A stretch of 64,000 nucleotides of DNA, taken from the NCBI GenBank assembly GCA_024516035.1, contig CM044967.1, positions 17,520,810 to 17,584,809 of the forward strand. Reading direction: 5' to 3'. This DNA is from Bactericera cockerelli. Its lineage: Eukaryota; Arthropoda; Insecta; Hemiptera; Triozidae. The notes beneath the pieces are model-generated. The model was given only the letters and a program-made list of their open reading frames with translations, did no database searches and was not told where the DNA came from. This document shows positions 10,336 through 24,111 of this stretch, piece by piece (the stretch's first letter is position 1; each line of letters starts with the position of its first letter). The translations under genes and the position numbers were made by a program.

Positions 10336-13300
10336 ACAAGGATCGTTGTGCTATTAGCCGCCAATCTCCAAATACAAGCTCACATGCATCGCTGGATCAA
10401 GAGGATATAAGAGAACTCACAGGACCGGGATTATTTCTCTTATATCCAGGTATTTCTTATGAAAAAGCTTATTTTCATTTATATAGATTGGGTGTATGTC
10501 AACTTATTATTAGGGACATACATCTATTTTGTACTACACTTAAAAACAAAAAAAAAACAAAAAAAATTGGGACTGGTAAATTGTTCTCTTATAAATAGCT
10601 CTCTTGTGTTCAGGTATCTCTTATGAAAAAAAAGCTTATTTTCTTTTATATAGATTGGGTGTATGTCAATTTATTTAATGGCATACATCTATTTTGTATT
10701 ACACTTTTAAAAAAAATTGGAACTGGAAATAGTTCTCTTTTATTCAGGTATGATTCTATAGGTAGCGTGGGGATCCGTTGGTTCGAATCCCAACTAATGT
10801 ATGAATTTTTCCTCATTGGTTTAAAAGTTTCAATAAACAATAATAATGGCATTCAAACAAGTGCTGGAATATGGAGACTCTTTAGTCCTGATCGGGCAGT
10901 ATAAAAAAGTGTCTAGACAATATATTTTTTATTATAAACAGCAAGCTTTCAAAAGTTTGTACGTGCACACTTGCACAGTACAAACCTTTGCAATGTAAAC
11001 TGATTTGCCTTCGGGGAACACATCAACACACTTCTTGATTTTTTTCAAATGAATATTAAAGTAAACCGGCCCGAGTATTTTTTCATTAACATTTTAGGTT
11101 ATCTTTTAAGAAGTGTTGAATAGGTATTTTGTCAAATGTTAAGACCGAATAATAAAGGAAGCGAAACGGTCGTTTCGCGGAGAATGCCTTTCAGAAACTC
11201 AGTGTTTATATGAATAATCACGAGCATAAGATAATACCGACTCTTGTCCCAGATATGGTGCTCTGGGTTTGGTGGAAAGTCTGACCTTTGGACAGTCTTC
11301 CCTTAGTTTTATTGAAACCTTATTGCATCAAATGGCCCTGCTGGAATTAAGGGACTTTAATAGTCCTAATCGGGCAGTATAAGTAAGGCGATATTATTAT
11401 TATTACTGTCCGACTTGAGGACCGGCTTATCTTTGTTGTTCCCTAATCCTATTTTATAATTCAGCCCTGAAGCTCGAGGTCTCTAAAAATGTAAAATAAA
11501 TAATAGAGGTAAATAATTTTCCAGATAAAAATATATAAATAAATTAAACGAGTCGGTTTTACTCACCTTTATAAACAACGGTGAACGCTGGATACAAGGT
11601 AGCAGATATTCCAGGACTGAGAATTAATGTTAGGTATAGAGAAAATATCAAAGAAATTGTAGGCAGGTTGACAACCAATTTTTTTTTTTTTCTTCTTTTT
11701 TTTTCTCTCGGTAGAACAATACTGTATATCGGTGATTTTTTTTCGGACACTATTGAAGAGGTCAAAGAATCGAAGAAGGTACAACACAGTGCGTGCAGTG
11801 TGATAGATGGTATAGCTAGGTCCAGGTAGGTAGTGTGACGCTATCAAGGCCTTCGATATTGATATAGCCTTCAGTTGGTTGGAAAATGAACAAGAAGTGG
11901 AAACTGAACAGCTGCTGCTACTAAAAAATGAGGGATTCTGATTAAAAATAGCTCTATTAGAATAGCAGACATATTTATGAACAGATAATGATTCTGTCCT
12001 AACTCTGTGAGTTAAAAATAAGCAAGGTCTTGGCCAGTGAAATAATGGAAATTATGGTTGAGAAATCTCTAGTAAAACCTGAGAAACATCTAACTTCTCA
12101 CTTTTCTGTTTATACTGACTGACTGAATGATCAGATCAATAATTACATTCTGATCCTGACTTCAGTTACTCGATAGTAGATTTTCTTAAACATATTTTCA
12201 AGCTATTTTAAACTTTAACTCTTTGTTGGTTCCTTTATTTTTATACAAATTCTTGTAGGAAATTTTCAAATAAATTTGTTTTTCATGTCACAATTTTTTC
12301 TCTAAAATAAAATTGTTACCTTTGTGATGACACTACATTGAATGTTTGTATGCATTTTAGAATTAGATGATTCACGTTGTATATGTACCTACGAAGTGCG
12401 TGCAAAAATTTGATAAATTTTGCTATGATTTACCTATAAGAAACACGATATTATTGACACTGGAAGCCACACAATACATGTTGGCAACACTGAGTAAAAG
12501 TTTTATGAAATTTTGATTACAACTGTTGCCAAATTTACTTTTCTTTCGGTTGAGTAAATAGTGGTATTTTAATTGCATAAGCATTTGTCAACGTTTCCCC
12601 AGCTCCGGCTAATGATTTTTCCTTGTCCGAACCTACTAATTTACAGCTTATCAAGATTTCTATTAAAGTATTATTGTTTTTCCTTTTAAATTATTCCTTA
12701 AATAGAATCCCCGTAATATATAGATAATTAACATAAATCGTACTTAGTATATTGGATTCCTATTAATCTTTAATACCTAATATGAACCTTTAAATAAAAG
12801 CAGTTTCTTTTTCATCTCTGACGTTTCTGTTATTCAATTTTTAGACTGGTCCATGGAGGGATAAGTGAACTCATAACGAATATCTCATGGACCTGTAACC
12901 TCTCAAATAAAACCGGCCATTCTGGGTAGCTGGAACACAGATGAAATCACAATAATGACAAATTACTTTTGGTTTTTTAGTTTTACATGCGTTTGAAGGT
13001 AAAAATGGTAGCCATTATTGGATAGTTACTGTTGTTATCAGTTTGTTTACGTGACAGGTTAGAGGCATTACGAGTTCTCCATTACTTATACCTCCATGTT
13101 GTAAAAAGGTTTAAATTAGAACACCACTGTTGCCAATTCAAGTTTTTCCCTGTGTTGAGCTAATAGCTAGATTTTTCTAAATTAATGTGTATTTGTCAAC
13201 GTCCTGCCTCCCCTAGTAGAGAGATTGACCAAGATAGATTTTTCGAAACATAAATATTGAATTTTGATGAAAAGAGAGGCCTCTGTCCAGAAAGCTTTCT

Positions 13301-13600
13301 CACTATCATAATCCCCAAATCTCTCTTGTAACTGCAATCTGGTTGGGTTATTGGGTAAATAGCATTTCTTAGGTTATTTGAACGAAATTTGACGGTTGAA
13401 AACGAAATTCTGGAATTTTGAAATTGAGAGTGCCTTCTAGAATTAGGACAAGAGAACGCGTTTCTGCACATTTGTAAAAGATTTCAGATCTTATTATGGC
13501 AAAATTTCCACTTTCGTCAACATTACCATAGTTATTTATAAAGTAAATAACGAACTCTGGTCGAGAATAGAAGCACCCTTTTTGTATAGGAAAAAGCATA
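10336..13600. other. Intergenic, repeat remnants, no gene seen
   Basis: Includes three 'CTTATATCCAGG'-type repeat units (10390-10760), a partial family E SINE (about 10765-10860), family A SINE 3' ends (about 10865-10905 and 11340-11385) and long AT-rich stretches. Nothing looks like an exon. Confidence 0.5.
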
Positions 13601-13605
13601 CAATG

Positions 13606-13668
13606 CCTCAACAGAAAATGGCGGACACCATATGCTATTAGCATGGTGTCCGCCATTTTCTATTGAGG
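13606..13668. repeat. Long perfect hairpin with paired YY1-like sites
   Basis: Two 26-base arms (13606-13631 and 13643-13668) are complementary at 25 of 26 positions around an 11-base loop. Each arm contains AAAATGGCGG, which resembles the YY1/Pleiohomeotic binding core. It lies about 2.6 kb upstream of the TMEM68-like start codon. Confidence 0.85.
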
Positions 13669-14740
13669 AAGTGCTTCACAATAAGATGCCACATTACTTT
13701 TCATGAAAAAAAATGATGTTTTACAAAGGAAATATGTCTACTATAAATGAGTCTTTCAAGTAGGTACAAACATTTGAAACTTTCCAAGTTGCTTGATTTC
13801 TAAAAATAGTTCCATTGATTGAAATCAGTCACGAAAATTTGCTCAAACCATCTAATATCAAAATTTAAATTACATCGATAACCTCAGTAATTAATATCGA
13901 TAGTTTAAATATCGCTAATCAATGTTTATCTGTGATCAGCTGTTCTGTCTTATCTAATCATGATCAAAATTGATCAACACTATCAACAGTAATCATTTTC
14001 AACTTTTAAGAACTTTTAAATTTTATTATTTTAAACATATTTCAAATTTTAACTACTACATACTTACACTACACTACACATGGTCACACACTGAAGGAGA
14101 GAATGAAAAGTTATATTAAGGTATGAAAATTTTCTTCTTTACTTCTTGTAGATCAGTGGTTTTACTTCATCAGGTATAGATTCAAGGTCTGTTTACAATT
14201 ATACCTACCTAAAATATTGTAAGGATCAGAAATATTAGTACCCTAGGTACTTAAGTATTTATCAAGAAACAGGTTAGCAACTTGATAGTTACTCAAGGCA
14301 AAATGGGTTATCAACAATTGTACATGATATTTGTATTTTATTTAGATTGCCTGTGCAAGACAAGAATCCCATTATGCCAACAGTTTAATTACTCAAAGTG
14401 GCCACCTCTATTCAATAAACACAATTTTTGATTATTATTCAACAATTTATTTTCTTACACTTTATTTCTGACTATTGTACTGAAGGGCTAAATATTTTAT
14501 TTCAGAGCAATTATTATAAAAATGGTTGGCGATGATAGAAGAAGGGTTTTCAGGTGTTCTACAGCTTGTGGAAGTGTGGTAATTTCCTATGAAGTAGGTA
14601 TTTTTAGGTCACTACATAATAATATGTATGTACATCATACATTTTTTAGCTTAAAGTACCTATAATTTCTTTGGGGCAAAGCCAATGGGCTTCTTCACAA
14701 TTTTTGTGGTTAGTGCAGCATTTCTAATGGCTGGGTCATG

Positions 14741-14863
14741 ATGCCCCTGCTAGGTCTAAGCTCATGTAGATTTAAGGTCACATGATCACTTTGAAGCCCT
14801 TCGATTGTTGGAAATTGATCACGTGACCTTGCACTGACATGAGCTAGGACCTAGCATGGGTAT
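14741..14863. mobile_element. Foldback MITE, ~123 bp
   Basis: Imperfect terminal inverted repeats: 'ATGCCCCTGCTAGGTC' plus 'AAGGTCACATGATCA' on the left are mirrored by 'TGATCACGTGACCTT' and 'GACCTAGCATGGGTAT' on the right. No coding capacity. Confidence 0.65.
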
Positions 14864-16177
14864 CTAGCTGGTCTTGTCAAACTAATTTATATTATTATTT
14901 TTTTACTCTGGTACTGGCACTACTGGCATTACCCATACAAGTAACTACTCATGAGTTAACCATAGACATCCATAGCATAGATTAGATTTTTTACCCAGAC
15001 TCAAACACAGGTCACTGTCCTTACAAGCCTACTGGGGCCATTGTGACTCAATACTTTTAATATTTTTATAACTTATTTATTTACAAAGTCAACTTATTAA
15101 TTTATTTTCTTCTAAATTTATTGGATATACAAGCCCATAGCTTGTATATCCAACTTGCACTATTTCTTTATTATGCCAATAAACAATTGGGAAACTGCCA
15201 GTTAGACTGGCTCCATGGGGTTTCCTAGTCTGTTCACTGTTTATATTGTCTTCTACCTTTAAGACACTGGTCTTCTCCAGCAAGACACTGGTCTTCTCCA
15301 TGTGTAACATCTCCAGCCAGACATCTAAAAAAATAAAGCCAGCCAGTGAATAACTACTTCCAAATGTACTAATTTATGTGCTTTTTCATGTTTTTTTAAC
15401 ATTGTTTTCAACTGCATGCTCATATCACAACAGGATATAATTTTTAATTTATGTTATTTCTGTTCCAGGTTTTGTTAACAGGTACAAGGTAGCAGAAAAT
15501 TAAAAACACTCATCCCCCTCTTAAAATTGAACACACTTCATGAGAAACAAGCTGAAAGACCAGCATGACCATAACAGCTGGAGCACAACGGACCTTAGTT
15601 GAATTTGAATTTAGTCCCATGGCATGAGGAAATAGCTAGTGGTTGATTCGATGGAACCCATAGCCTCAATCTATCATGTAAGTACTATGTATCTATACAA
15701 AAATACTGAGTATAGACAATTAGACACACATCATACAGCTTCTATTTATGAGAACTTGTTCTATAAATGGAACCCTTAAAATACTATGGTAATTGTGACA
15801 TCAGAGGAATTATTTTTCAGAATTTCATTTGGTCATTATTTTTTATGTTATTTGTTTTACTACACCAAAACCAAAAAAATATTTCTGTTTTATAATTAGA
15901 ATAGACATTTTTAGTTGAATTTTTTTCACTTCTGGAAACTACTAAAATTATCTATTTCCCAAAAAGGACACTATCCTTTTATTGTAAGAATACAAAATCT
16001 ACTTAGTATTTCTGTTGGAGTTAACCAGAACTATATATTTTGTAATAAGAAAACAGAAAATATTTCAATTTAAACAAGTCTTTCATTTTTCTATTTTTGT
16101 TATAATGGTTTTACTTGGATATATATCTTGTTATTTCTTTCTTTCTAATTCTGTAATTATTTGATTTTTTGTTACAG

Positions 16178-16234
16178 AAAAAGTAACATCAAATTTGTAT
16201 AGTATGGTTCAGTTGTTGAGGAAAAACAACAGAC
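16178..16234 (+). other. 5' UTR part of TMEM68-like first coding exon
   Basis: A pyrimidine-rich tract ending in TTACAG (to 16177) precedes an exon that runs into the ATG at 16235, so the gene probably has one or more non-coding exons upstream. An earlier ATG at 16204 closes after 14 codons in another frame and would be a short upstream open frame. Confidence 0.5.
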
Positions 16235-19200
16235 ATGTTTTATTTTGACAACCTGGTCTCTAGATTTTTGAGAAACTTCTTGGGTGAGTAAAATATTATT
16301 ATAAATTTTAAAATAATTTATTTTGATTAATAAAATAATAGTTCAAGAGCTAAAAAAATAAATTGAGTACTAATATCTGAGTTTTAACATTATTCTAGGA
16401 TGAGATATGTTTTCTGGTAATTTTGTCCCAAAACCACTTTTGCATTATTTTTGTACTTGCACTTTCCATTCTTTCTCAAGTCATTTGTTTAATTGACTGA
16501 ATCAGCGAAGATCTAGATTTAACTTCAACAGATTTTTAATAGCTTTGTCATTTTTTATATTTCATAGAAAACATTTATTATTGAAAGAAAATAATTAGAA
16601 TATGCAGCAAAAAATTGCAATTTCTTAGGCAGGGGATGGGGCCGCATTACAAATGAATTAATCCTTTTTACTTTTCTTATTTTTTTCAGGAGATTACATC
16701 GACATAGACTTCACACTCTGGGTGACATGGCTTTTGGCACCATTGTTCATAACAATATACTTACCCTTGATTATATTGTCCATGGTTTATTTCTCAGCTG
16801 TTTTACTGTACATGTATAGATTTGGACAATGGTAAGAAAGTAATGGAATTTTAACAGTAATTAGACTGATCAAGTTCATCAAATTGTATTATTTGGATTC
16901 GGTCGAACCTATTCATAGATGCAGCAAAAACTGTAATCCTTAAATATCTAATATAATCACTTTTTGAAGAAAGAAAGAAATTGCTTGATAATCAAATTGT
17001 CACCATTTCCAAGTAATGTATGGTTCATAAATCATTGTGAGACTGGAAACTGGTTAGTCTGTTAGTAGTTTCCAAAATCCACACATTTTCCAAATTGAAC
17101 CACAAGAGTATTATTTAAAAAAAAAACCTTTGTTTAAAAAAACTGACGAAAACACTTTAGAAAATTCAATTGCTGTAAAATTGTATACTCAGACGATAAG
17201 TTTTATTCCAAAAAATCTTTTTCTTCTTCCAGGCAAAGATTAAGAGAATTATTGACTGAAGAATTTACATTCTGGCACAGGGCAAGAACTGTCATAGCTA
17301 CAATGTGGGATGCTCATGGATGGGTTTGGCATGGTAAGTTGGTGGTTATATTTGAATAGTCAATTGCTCTCAATGCTTAAAAATAGTCACAATGCAGAAC
17401 AGGTCGTTCTTCATTGTGACTTTTTAATATATATATATATTTTTTTTACTACAAAGATGATTGAAATTTGGAGCAAAATTAAAGAAATATGATGTATGTC
17501 CTTTAGACCTATAGATAAATAGAGAATTCTCATGAAATAAATGATGACATAAAAGCTAAAATCTCAAGCTATATTTTGGGCTTCTGAGTAAAAAAAGTAT
17601 TTCAAATACTTAACATCCAAACGAATAAGCTCTTAAAAAAGAAGAAAACGAGGGAAATAATAGGCCTTTATAAAGTACTTATATGACATATAATAATATT
17701 TATAAAGAAAAAAGTCCTCCCTGATGATACAACATCAAAAAATTATATATATATTTTTTTTTTAATTCCAGTTTTTGTGTTATGGTCACTGAGTATATTT
17801 GTACATATCAGTCTATAAGCGCACAATTAGCTCAGTTGTTAGATACTGTTTACCATGCAGAAGGTCCTGGGTTCGATCCTCAGAGCTGCCAAGAAAATTG
17901 TATTGAATTTTGGTTACAGTTGTTTGCGTGGGTGACATCACAAATTAAATTATTAACATAATTGTGATAACTAACTTGAAGTTTTTTTCCGGCCTTTTTG
18001 CAAGCTAAAGTAATTTTGAAAAAGCCGTTTTACTTCCGACAGTTTTAAATGTTAGAATCTGAAGTGTTGTGTTTGATTTAGTAAAATATATATATATATT
18101 TTTCTTTCTGGACGTTTCATAACATCCTGAACAACTTTGATTTTGTGTTGGTCTGTCTCTCCGTTATTTGCATTCCCTGCAACGCGTAAATCTCTGAAAA
18201 TGGAATTAATCCAAATTTTGTACACAAGATTTTTGAGCTCTGATATTTAAGAAATTTCAAAAATTTGGAATAGAAAGTGCAAAATTAAGGTGTTTGACTT
18301 GCTGATACAGATTTTTTTGTGGAATTAAAAATGTAGGAAAAACGGATAACCGTACAAAATAAATTTGAAGAAAATCGGTTTAGTAGTTTTGGAGATACAT
18401 GTGATTTAGTAGAAAATCTCAAAATTGCCAAGTGTATACAATGTGAATCAATCACGAAGAAGTACTGCGTCCGTAATTGGCATTGTTTTTTTTAACTCTT
18501 CTCAATCATTTTCTTGCAGGATACGAGGTTGTTAATATGGATAAAATACCTGAAATTTCTAGTGCTCTGATCATATACTACCATGGTGCTTTACCAATTG
18601 ATCTGTACTACTTCTTGTCAAAAGTATTTCTATTAAGAAATAGACTGATGCACACTGTTGCAGACAATTTCTTGTTTAAAATTCCGGGTGAGTATTATAA
18701 TAAGTTCATGTTAATTAATAGACTTTTTGTGGAGATGGGGACAACTAATGCCAAGTCATGACTTAATATCCCTTTTAACTTTCCCTTAGATTTCCTGAAT
18801 TGAGTTACTCCTAGTAGGAAGTACTCGTATCTATGAATATGACTCATTTTGTATTAAAGCAAATTTTTGTTGCATACGCCTAATTTTGAATATTCCATGG
18901 GTTGACTAATTCACAAATATAGAAGTCTAAAAAAGAATAGGTAAAAAAAGCTATTAAAATAGTCAAAAGTAAAAATTACCATATTTCGACTTCATTCTTG
19001 AAGAAAAGATTAGTGGAAAGTGAGGCAGAAAAATAAACTGGTTGCAGATATTGAGAGAAAGTTTTGACTACAATGCCTGCCAACTACTCTGAGCTGCTCT
19101 AAATCGACATCACTAGCCACCACTATTGTCACAAAAGACCTCAGTAGGTCGCAGTGTTAACTGTATGGAGTTTCAACTGAAACCACACAACTACTAGGTC

Positions 19201-22055
19201 TTAATCGATGTCACAATTACTCAATCTCACACTACTAAATTTTTACCGAACTGGGAACTCGATCCATCGACCAGATAGAGATTCTATAAGACTGTAGGTA
19301 GAAGCTATAAGTAAATAAGAAATTAAAAAAATAACTACAGAAGAAAACTTGGTTTGTTGCTGTAGTTATTGTTTTTTTTCCCCAATTCAGATCTGGGTCT
19401 TTTTTCCCCCCAAGAAATCATCATTAAAATAACTTATTTTATTTTACTTTCAACAACTTTAAAATGTCAACATTTCTGCTTCATCTTCACTTTCTTCCTC
19501 ATCCCCCTCAGCCTTATTGAAATAGCTCTGAGTATAGACATCTGGACTTTAACCCTTAAAGTTGTTGATTGAACATAATATTTATTTTATTTCAGGGTTG
19601 AGAATTCTTGGTGAAGGGCTGAGAGTTACGCCAGGCACTGTACAGCAATGTTCCGACATCTTAGCCAATAACAACCTAATGGCCATCTCTCCAGGAGGCC
19701 TCTATGAGGCTCAATTGGGCGATAGCTTCTATAAGTTAATGTGGAGAAGAAGAGTTGGCTTTGCTAAAGTTGCCATTGAAGCAAAAGTAGTAAGTTTCAG
19801 CTGCATTTATCAGACCCGTATTTTTAGATGTTGTTGTTGTTAACGCTATTCAACTTCATTCAGTCAGTTTCTATGTCAAGGAAAGTCGCTGCTGCTCTTG
19901 GGTCTCTCTTGGGTCTACCACCGCTACAACATCATCGTATTTTTAGATAAAAACCTTTACCAATTAATAATTACATTGAGTAATAAATTACAGTCTGGCT
20001 GGGGGACTACAAACAGGGAGTAGACCAGCATTGGCTTGGTTCTGGGGGCTCTTGTCAATAATTATTAGCCTCCTTGTAGAGACATTGGTAGAAGTGCTGA
20101 GTCTTTCCTCCACTGTCTGGCTACCATCGTTCACGATGACGCCACCCTATTAGTAATGACACTAATGACCAAAAACAGTGAGGTCTAATATTTTATGATA
20201 TTCTTTTCAAAGTGTTTTCAGTTCTCTAAAATGGTTAAATAGACTTAGAATAAAAACTATTATCTACTGACCTTAAAAGAGACAGTCAGCGTAGCTCACG
20301 CCGCTACAGCAACAGCAACAACAACCACTTGATTATTTTTTTCTCAATGTGTGGCTGTGCAATCAATAACTCTTATTCACAAACACGTGATCTATAATCA
20401 TTTGGTATTGCTATTGATAAGGTATATTAGAGGCATTTGTTAATTCTTTTAAGCATCATCTGTGTTTTTTTTTATGAACATTTATTTAAAGAGAGGTCTG
20501 TGACACTTTGCCCAATGTATTCTTTAATCACATAAACTTATTTTTTTGCAGCCAATCATTCCAATTTTTACTCGAAACATTCGTGAGTCATTTCGCACTG
20601 TGAGCTGGTTGAAATCGTTTTGGCACAAGTTATACATTTACACCCGACTTCCTTTAGTTCCTGTGTATGGAGGATTCCCAGTAAAACTTGTGACATATGT
20701 GGGAGACCCCATACCGTACGATCCAAACCTTTCTCCCGAGGAACTCGCTAAGAAGGTAATTATGTTCTTAAATTATGTTCTGTCCCGGTAGCTCAGTGGA
20801 AAAGTGGTACTCAGTGAATCCAGAGATTCTAGAGGTTGCGGGTTCGAAACCCAGCCGGGACATCACAAGTTATCCTCTTATTTTGGGATTTTTACCACAT
20901 AATAATACGTCTTGGGCTTACTGCTGGAATAATGGAACTTAATAGTCCTAATCGGGCAGTCACTGCAAAACACACAGTCCACTAATGCTAAAAATACACT
21001 GCCAGTTATGGACACAATACTTCCTCGTGGATGGTTCACATTTTATACTAGACGAGATAAAGGTAGATATTTTATGTGGTAAAAAACATTTTCCTCTACA
21101 TTTCAAAAAAAATTGAGAAAAACATCAAAAATAAGATATTGCCGTTTTTTTTGTAGAATCTAGAATGTAATTAAGACGCTATTGATAAATTTTCATTGCC
21201 AAGTACCTAAGTGAAAACAATGTGAACCATTCACGTGGAAGTATTTTGTCCATTTTTGGCAGTGTATTTTTTAATTGGAGCCAAAAAAGTCTCGTGTATA
21301 GGAGGTGTTTAATTATTCGAAAAATATTTGGGAAAACCAGCCACAGATAAATTCTGTAGTCGCGCTTGGGTTTTCTTGATTGGAGATTGAGATTGATTAG
21401 CTCGATTGAATGGCGATCACCGTTCCAGAAGGTTTTATTTGAGAAAATATCCATCGCCATTCAACAAGGTAACGCATGAGCATCATGGGGACTGTACCTG
21501 ATGGTGCGTGGTTTGAGGACCTGTTTTATTTTTGATGTTAATTAATAAAATAATATTTAGAATGTTCATCATCATCATTTTATTGTTTTAATACAGACAT
21601 GTATGTTAACAAGTTGGGTACACTAAAACTAGTCTTAAATCTATTCTAATTCTATTTATAATTACTAACTCACATAGGTACTATTAGGTGCGAACGGATA
21701 GAAATCAAAAATGAAAATAAGTGTTGTTAATTGTTGTAGGGCTACACTGTTTTTTTTCTTCTTCATTTAACAATTGTTATTACATTACTTTCCTTTCTGT
21801 AGGATAAGAAAGTAAAAAACAATCTTCTTTTACTCTGTCTTATCCCGCTCAAGCAGGGTCTACGTTGTTCAACCTCATGGTTGTACCATGTAAACTGATA
21901 AAAACATATTTTGTTTATTTTAGGTAGCCATTGCCCTGGAAGACTTGATCAAATCACATCAACTAATTCCTGGAAGCATCGTACGAGGCTTGTTGGAAAG
22001 ACTTCCAGCCAGGGGCCGTAGATACAACTACCCTTTGCCTGTGAAAATATCGTGA
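16235..22055 (+). CDS. TMEM68: TMEM68-like acyltransferase, seven coding exons
   Basis: Coding exons: 16235-16283, 16690-16831, 17233-17333, 18520-18687, 19596-19789, 20552-20755 and 21924-22055. All introns are GT-AG and the phases fit, giving 329 residues (human TMEM68 is about 324). Seen: a hydrophobic span at about residues 24-52 (two membrane passes likely); the acyltransferase motif HGALPID (His119, Asp125) and ISPGG at 184-188, with RRVGFAKVAIEAKVPIIPIF and a VYGGFPVKL block as in the family. Known: TMEM68 belongs to the glycerophospholipid acyltransferase/DGAT2-like group, is an ER membrane protein, and has been linked to triacylglycerol synthesis. Inferred: the same lipid-synthesis role here. 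Introns carry SINEs (17818-17945, 20782-20960) and a TIR element (20993-21268). No break is seen, so the gene looks functional. The assignment is firm; the substrate is not shown by the sequence. Confidence 0.94.
17818..17945 (+). mobile_element. tRNA-derived SINE, family D (intronic)
   Basis: tRNA-like head with 'GCACAATTAGCTCAG' A box and 'CCTGGGTTCGATCC' B box, then 'AAATTGTATTGAATTTTGGTT'-like body. It sits in TMEM68 intron 3. Other copies: 27118-27235 (+), 33039-33335 (+), 33668-33955 (-), 32075-32158 (-). Confidence 0.7.
18030..18490 (+). mobile_element. ~740-bp dispersed element, diverged copy
   Basis: Starts 'ACTTCCGACAGTTTTAAATG' and ends '...GCGTCCGTAATTGGCATTG', matching both ends of the copy at 34434-35178 with internal deletions. 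It ends about 30 bp before the acceptor of TMEM68 exon 4. Confidence 0.65.
20782..20960 (+). mobile_element. tRNA-derived SINE, family A (source-like copy)
   Basis: Complete family A SINE starting 26 bp after the exon 6 donor of the TMEM68-like gene (20756). Its acceptor stem (GTCCCGG/CCGGGAC) is intact. A copy at 37420-37603 carries the exon sequence flanking this one. Confidence 0.8.
20993..21268. mobile_element. TIR DNA element, ~275 bp
   Basis: Left end TACACTGCCAGTTATGGACA and right end TGTCCATTTTTGGCAGTGTA are inverted copies, with similarity reaching about 50 bp. The same terminal sequence forms the right end of the ~740-bp element, which ties the two families together. Non-coding. 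Confidence 0.75.
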
Positions 22056-22276
22056 AGTGTGTCATCGGAAAACTAAGAGTCATTTTCCAAACAAATCATT
22101 CAGAACGCTCTGGCCCAGGGAGAGCTAGGAATAATTTGCTAGCAATTAAAAAATGCAATAAATCGTAGAAGGTCCCATCGGTCGATTGAATAGTTGCTCA
22201 TGGAATTTAATCAATATGGGTTTGATGGCAGAGATTGCCTCAGGCAATAATCACGCCCTTTGTCAATATTCTTGTC

Positions 22277-22282
22277 AATAAA
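22277..22282 (+). terminator. Candidate polyadenylation signal for TMEM68-like gene
   Basis: AATAAA 222 bp after the stop codon. It lies inside a LINE-like 3' tail repeat (about 22225-22310), so the gene may be using a mobile-element-supplied signal. Confidence 0.45.
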
Positions 22283-22391
22283 GAGTTATTATTATTATTA
22301 ATCAAGAAAAGACCACTATTTGATTATGTTAAAATTTCTCTGTTAAGTATCTGATTAAATTTCTCCATTAGCAACTATGTAAGTGAGTTAT

Positions 22392-22535
22392 GTTATCATA
22401 TTTGTGTTAATCACTTCCGTGATATCACAACTACTCAAACTCGCTTTACTAAATCTACGCTAAAATCGGGACTTGAACCACCGACCTCCAGGTTATAAGT
22501 CCGCAGCCTCATCGATCAAGCTACTGAGGTCGGCT
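22392..22535 (-). mobile_element. tRNA-derived SINE, family B
   Basis: Reverse-strand copy: 'CACTTCCGTGATATCACAAC' tail through to 'CTACTGAGGTCGG' at the tRNA-like head. Confidence 0.75.
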
Positions 22536-22539
22536 TATG

Positions 22540-24110
22540 TAACTGAGCGATAAACTATTGAAGAAATCAAACCGTTTAATGCTAATTCTTACAATCGGTT
22601 AGTCCTAATCGGGTAGTATAAATTGACAATATTTTTTATTATATTTGTACCTTCTTAGTGAGAGCGTTCCTGTCAAAATGGAAGGGGTAGATTTGAAAAT
22701 TCAAAAAACTGTAATTTTACATATATTTTGGATTACGGCCGTATACGTCACCAATCACAATATTATATAAACATAAATATATTATATAAACAATATTATA
22801 TAAACATAAAGAACTCCAAACTCGTGAAATTTTCTGTTGATATTAATTGTAATCTATGTTTGACATTCTTCTGTCTATATTGAAATAGGAAAAAATATTT
22901 GTAAAATTTTAAGTGAAACAATTCCTTTTTTTATATACAAAATGCTACCAGTATTTTTACATGTTCGTTTTTTTTATATTCATAGTTTTAATAAATATAT
23001 TATTTGATAATTATTAAATGATGCAATATTCTTTTTTAAATATTAATTCAAATGTGCATAAAGTACTTAAAAAAGTATTACGATAAAAAAAAAATCATCT
23101 ATTTATTTTTACATTCCTTAGGTACTGACTGACTTCATAGGTACAAGGGACAAAAATGCCGTCAACCTAAGGCCCAATTCTGTCCTGTATGGAATGGCGT
23201 TGCCAACCAATGCCAAAAAAGAAAGAAAAAAAAAAACGTCTGTGCCTGACGTCCGTTCTCTGTGAATTGAGCCTTTCAGAGAGTATTTCGATATTGTCCG
23301 TACTAAATTTCTTTCTGTGAGAAGTTTTTTTCTTTGTGCAAAATCACAATGATGTAGTTTTCAGAAAGTTCCTGTCAATGTTCAAGTTAAAAAAAAATAT
23401 TTAATGGGCAATTACCTCATTACTCCACCATAAGAAAACTTTCTTACGGGGAAGAATCTAGAGATTTGTAAATTAATTCTGTAAAATATAGCAGCCATTT
23501 TTTCTGATAATGTTGAATAGTAACAATTTTAACCTTAAATGAGAGTTGGCGCTTATGTGAACTTTTGTCGAACGAATTTTTTGCACAGAAGCACTTTGCA
23601 TAAAAATGCACTTCGATTTTTTTTGCATAGTCTGAGAAGTACAATGACATCTCATGTGACTTTTGAACTTTTACTCTGCTTGAAGGAAATGACCAATGAA
23701 CCAAGTACAAACTTAAGTCATCTGAGATTACTATTATTATTATTGAAAACTTTATTAGAAGGACAAAATACAAACAAAAAAATTACAAAATGAATAATAA
23801 TGAAAACAAGAAATTACTTGAATGCAATTTATACAGATGTCCTAACTCAAGGGCGGTGTTATTGCCTATCGCAATCTCTTTCACCCTACCCTTATAGTCT
23901 TAAACGAAAGTTTCCTATTCGAAGGCTCTCAAGGAGCCTAAGGACACCCTAAAAGCGAACACTTGCTACAGTAAAGGCACCGCAGTCCCTTTCGCAACTG
24001 TAAAAAGAGAGCTGCGAAGAGGAAAAAATCGAGAACTGCTGCTAATCAAACACCCCGGCCGAGGTGCGAAGAACACCCTATTTAAAGAAAGAGACAGCGC
24101 GGCAGAGTGT
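22540..24110. other. Intergenic, no gene seen
   Basis: AT-rich sequence with a family A SINE 3' end (about 22595-22625) and, at 23740-23895 on the minus strand, a LINE-like 3' tail with the GATTGC/GCAATC hairpin. Confidence 0.5.
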
Positions 24111-24111
24111 T

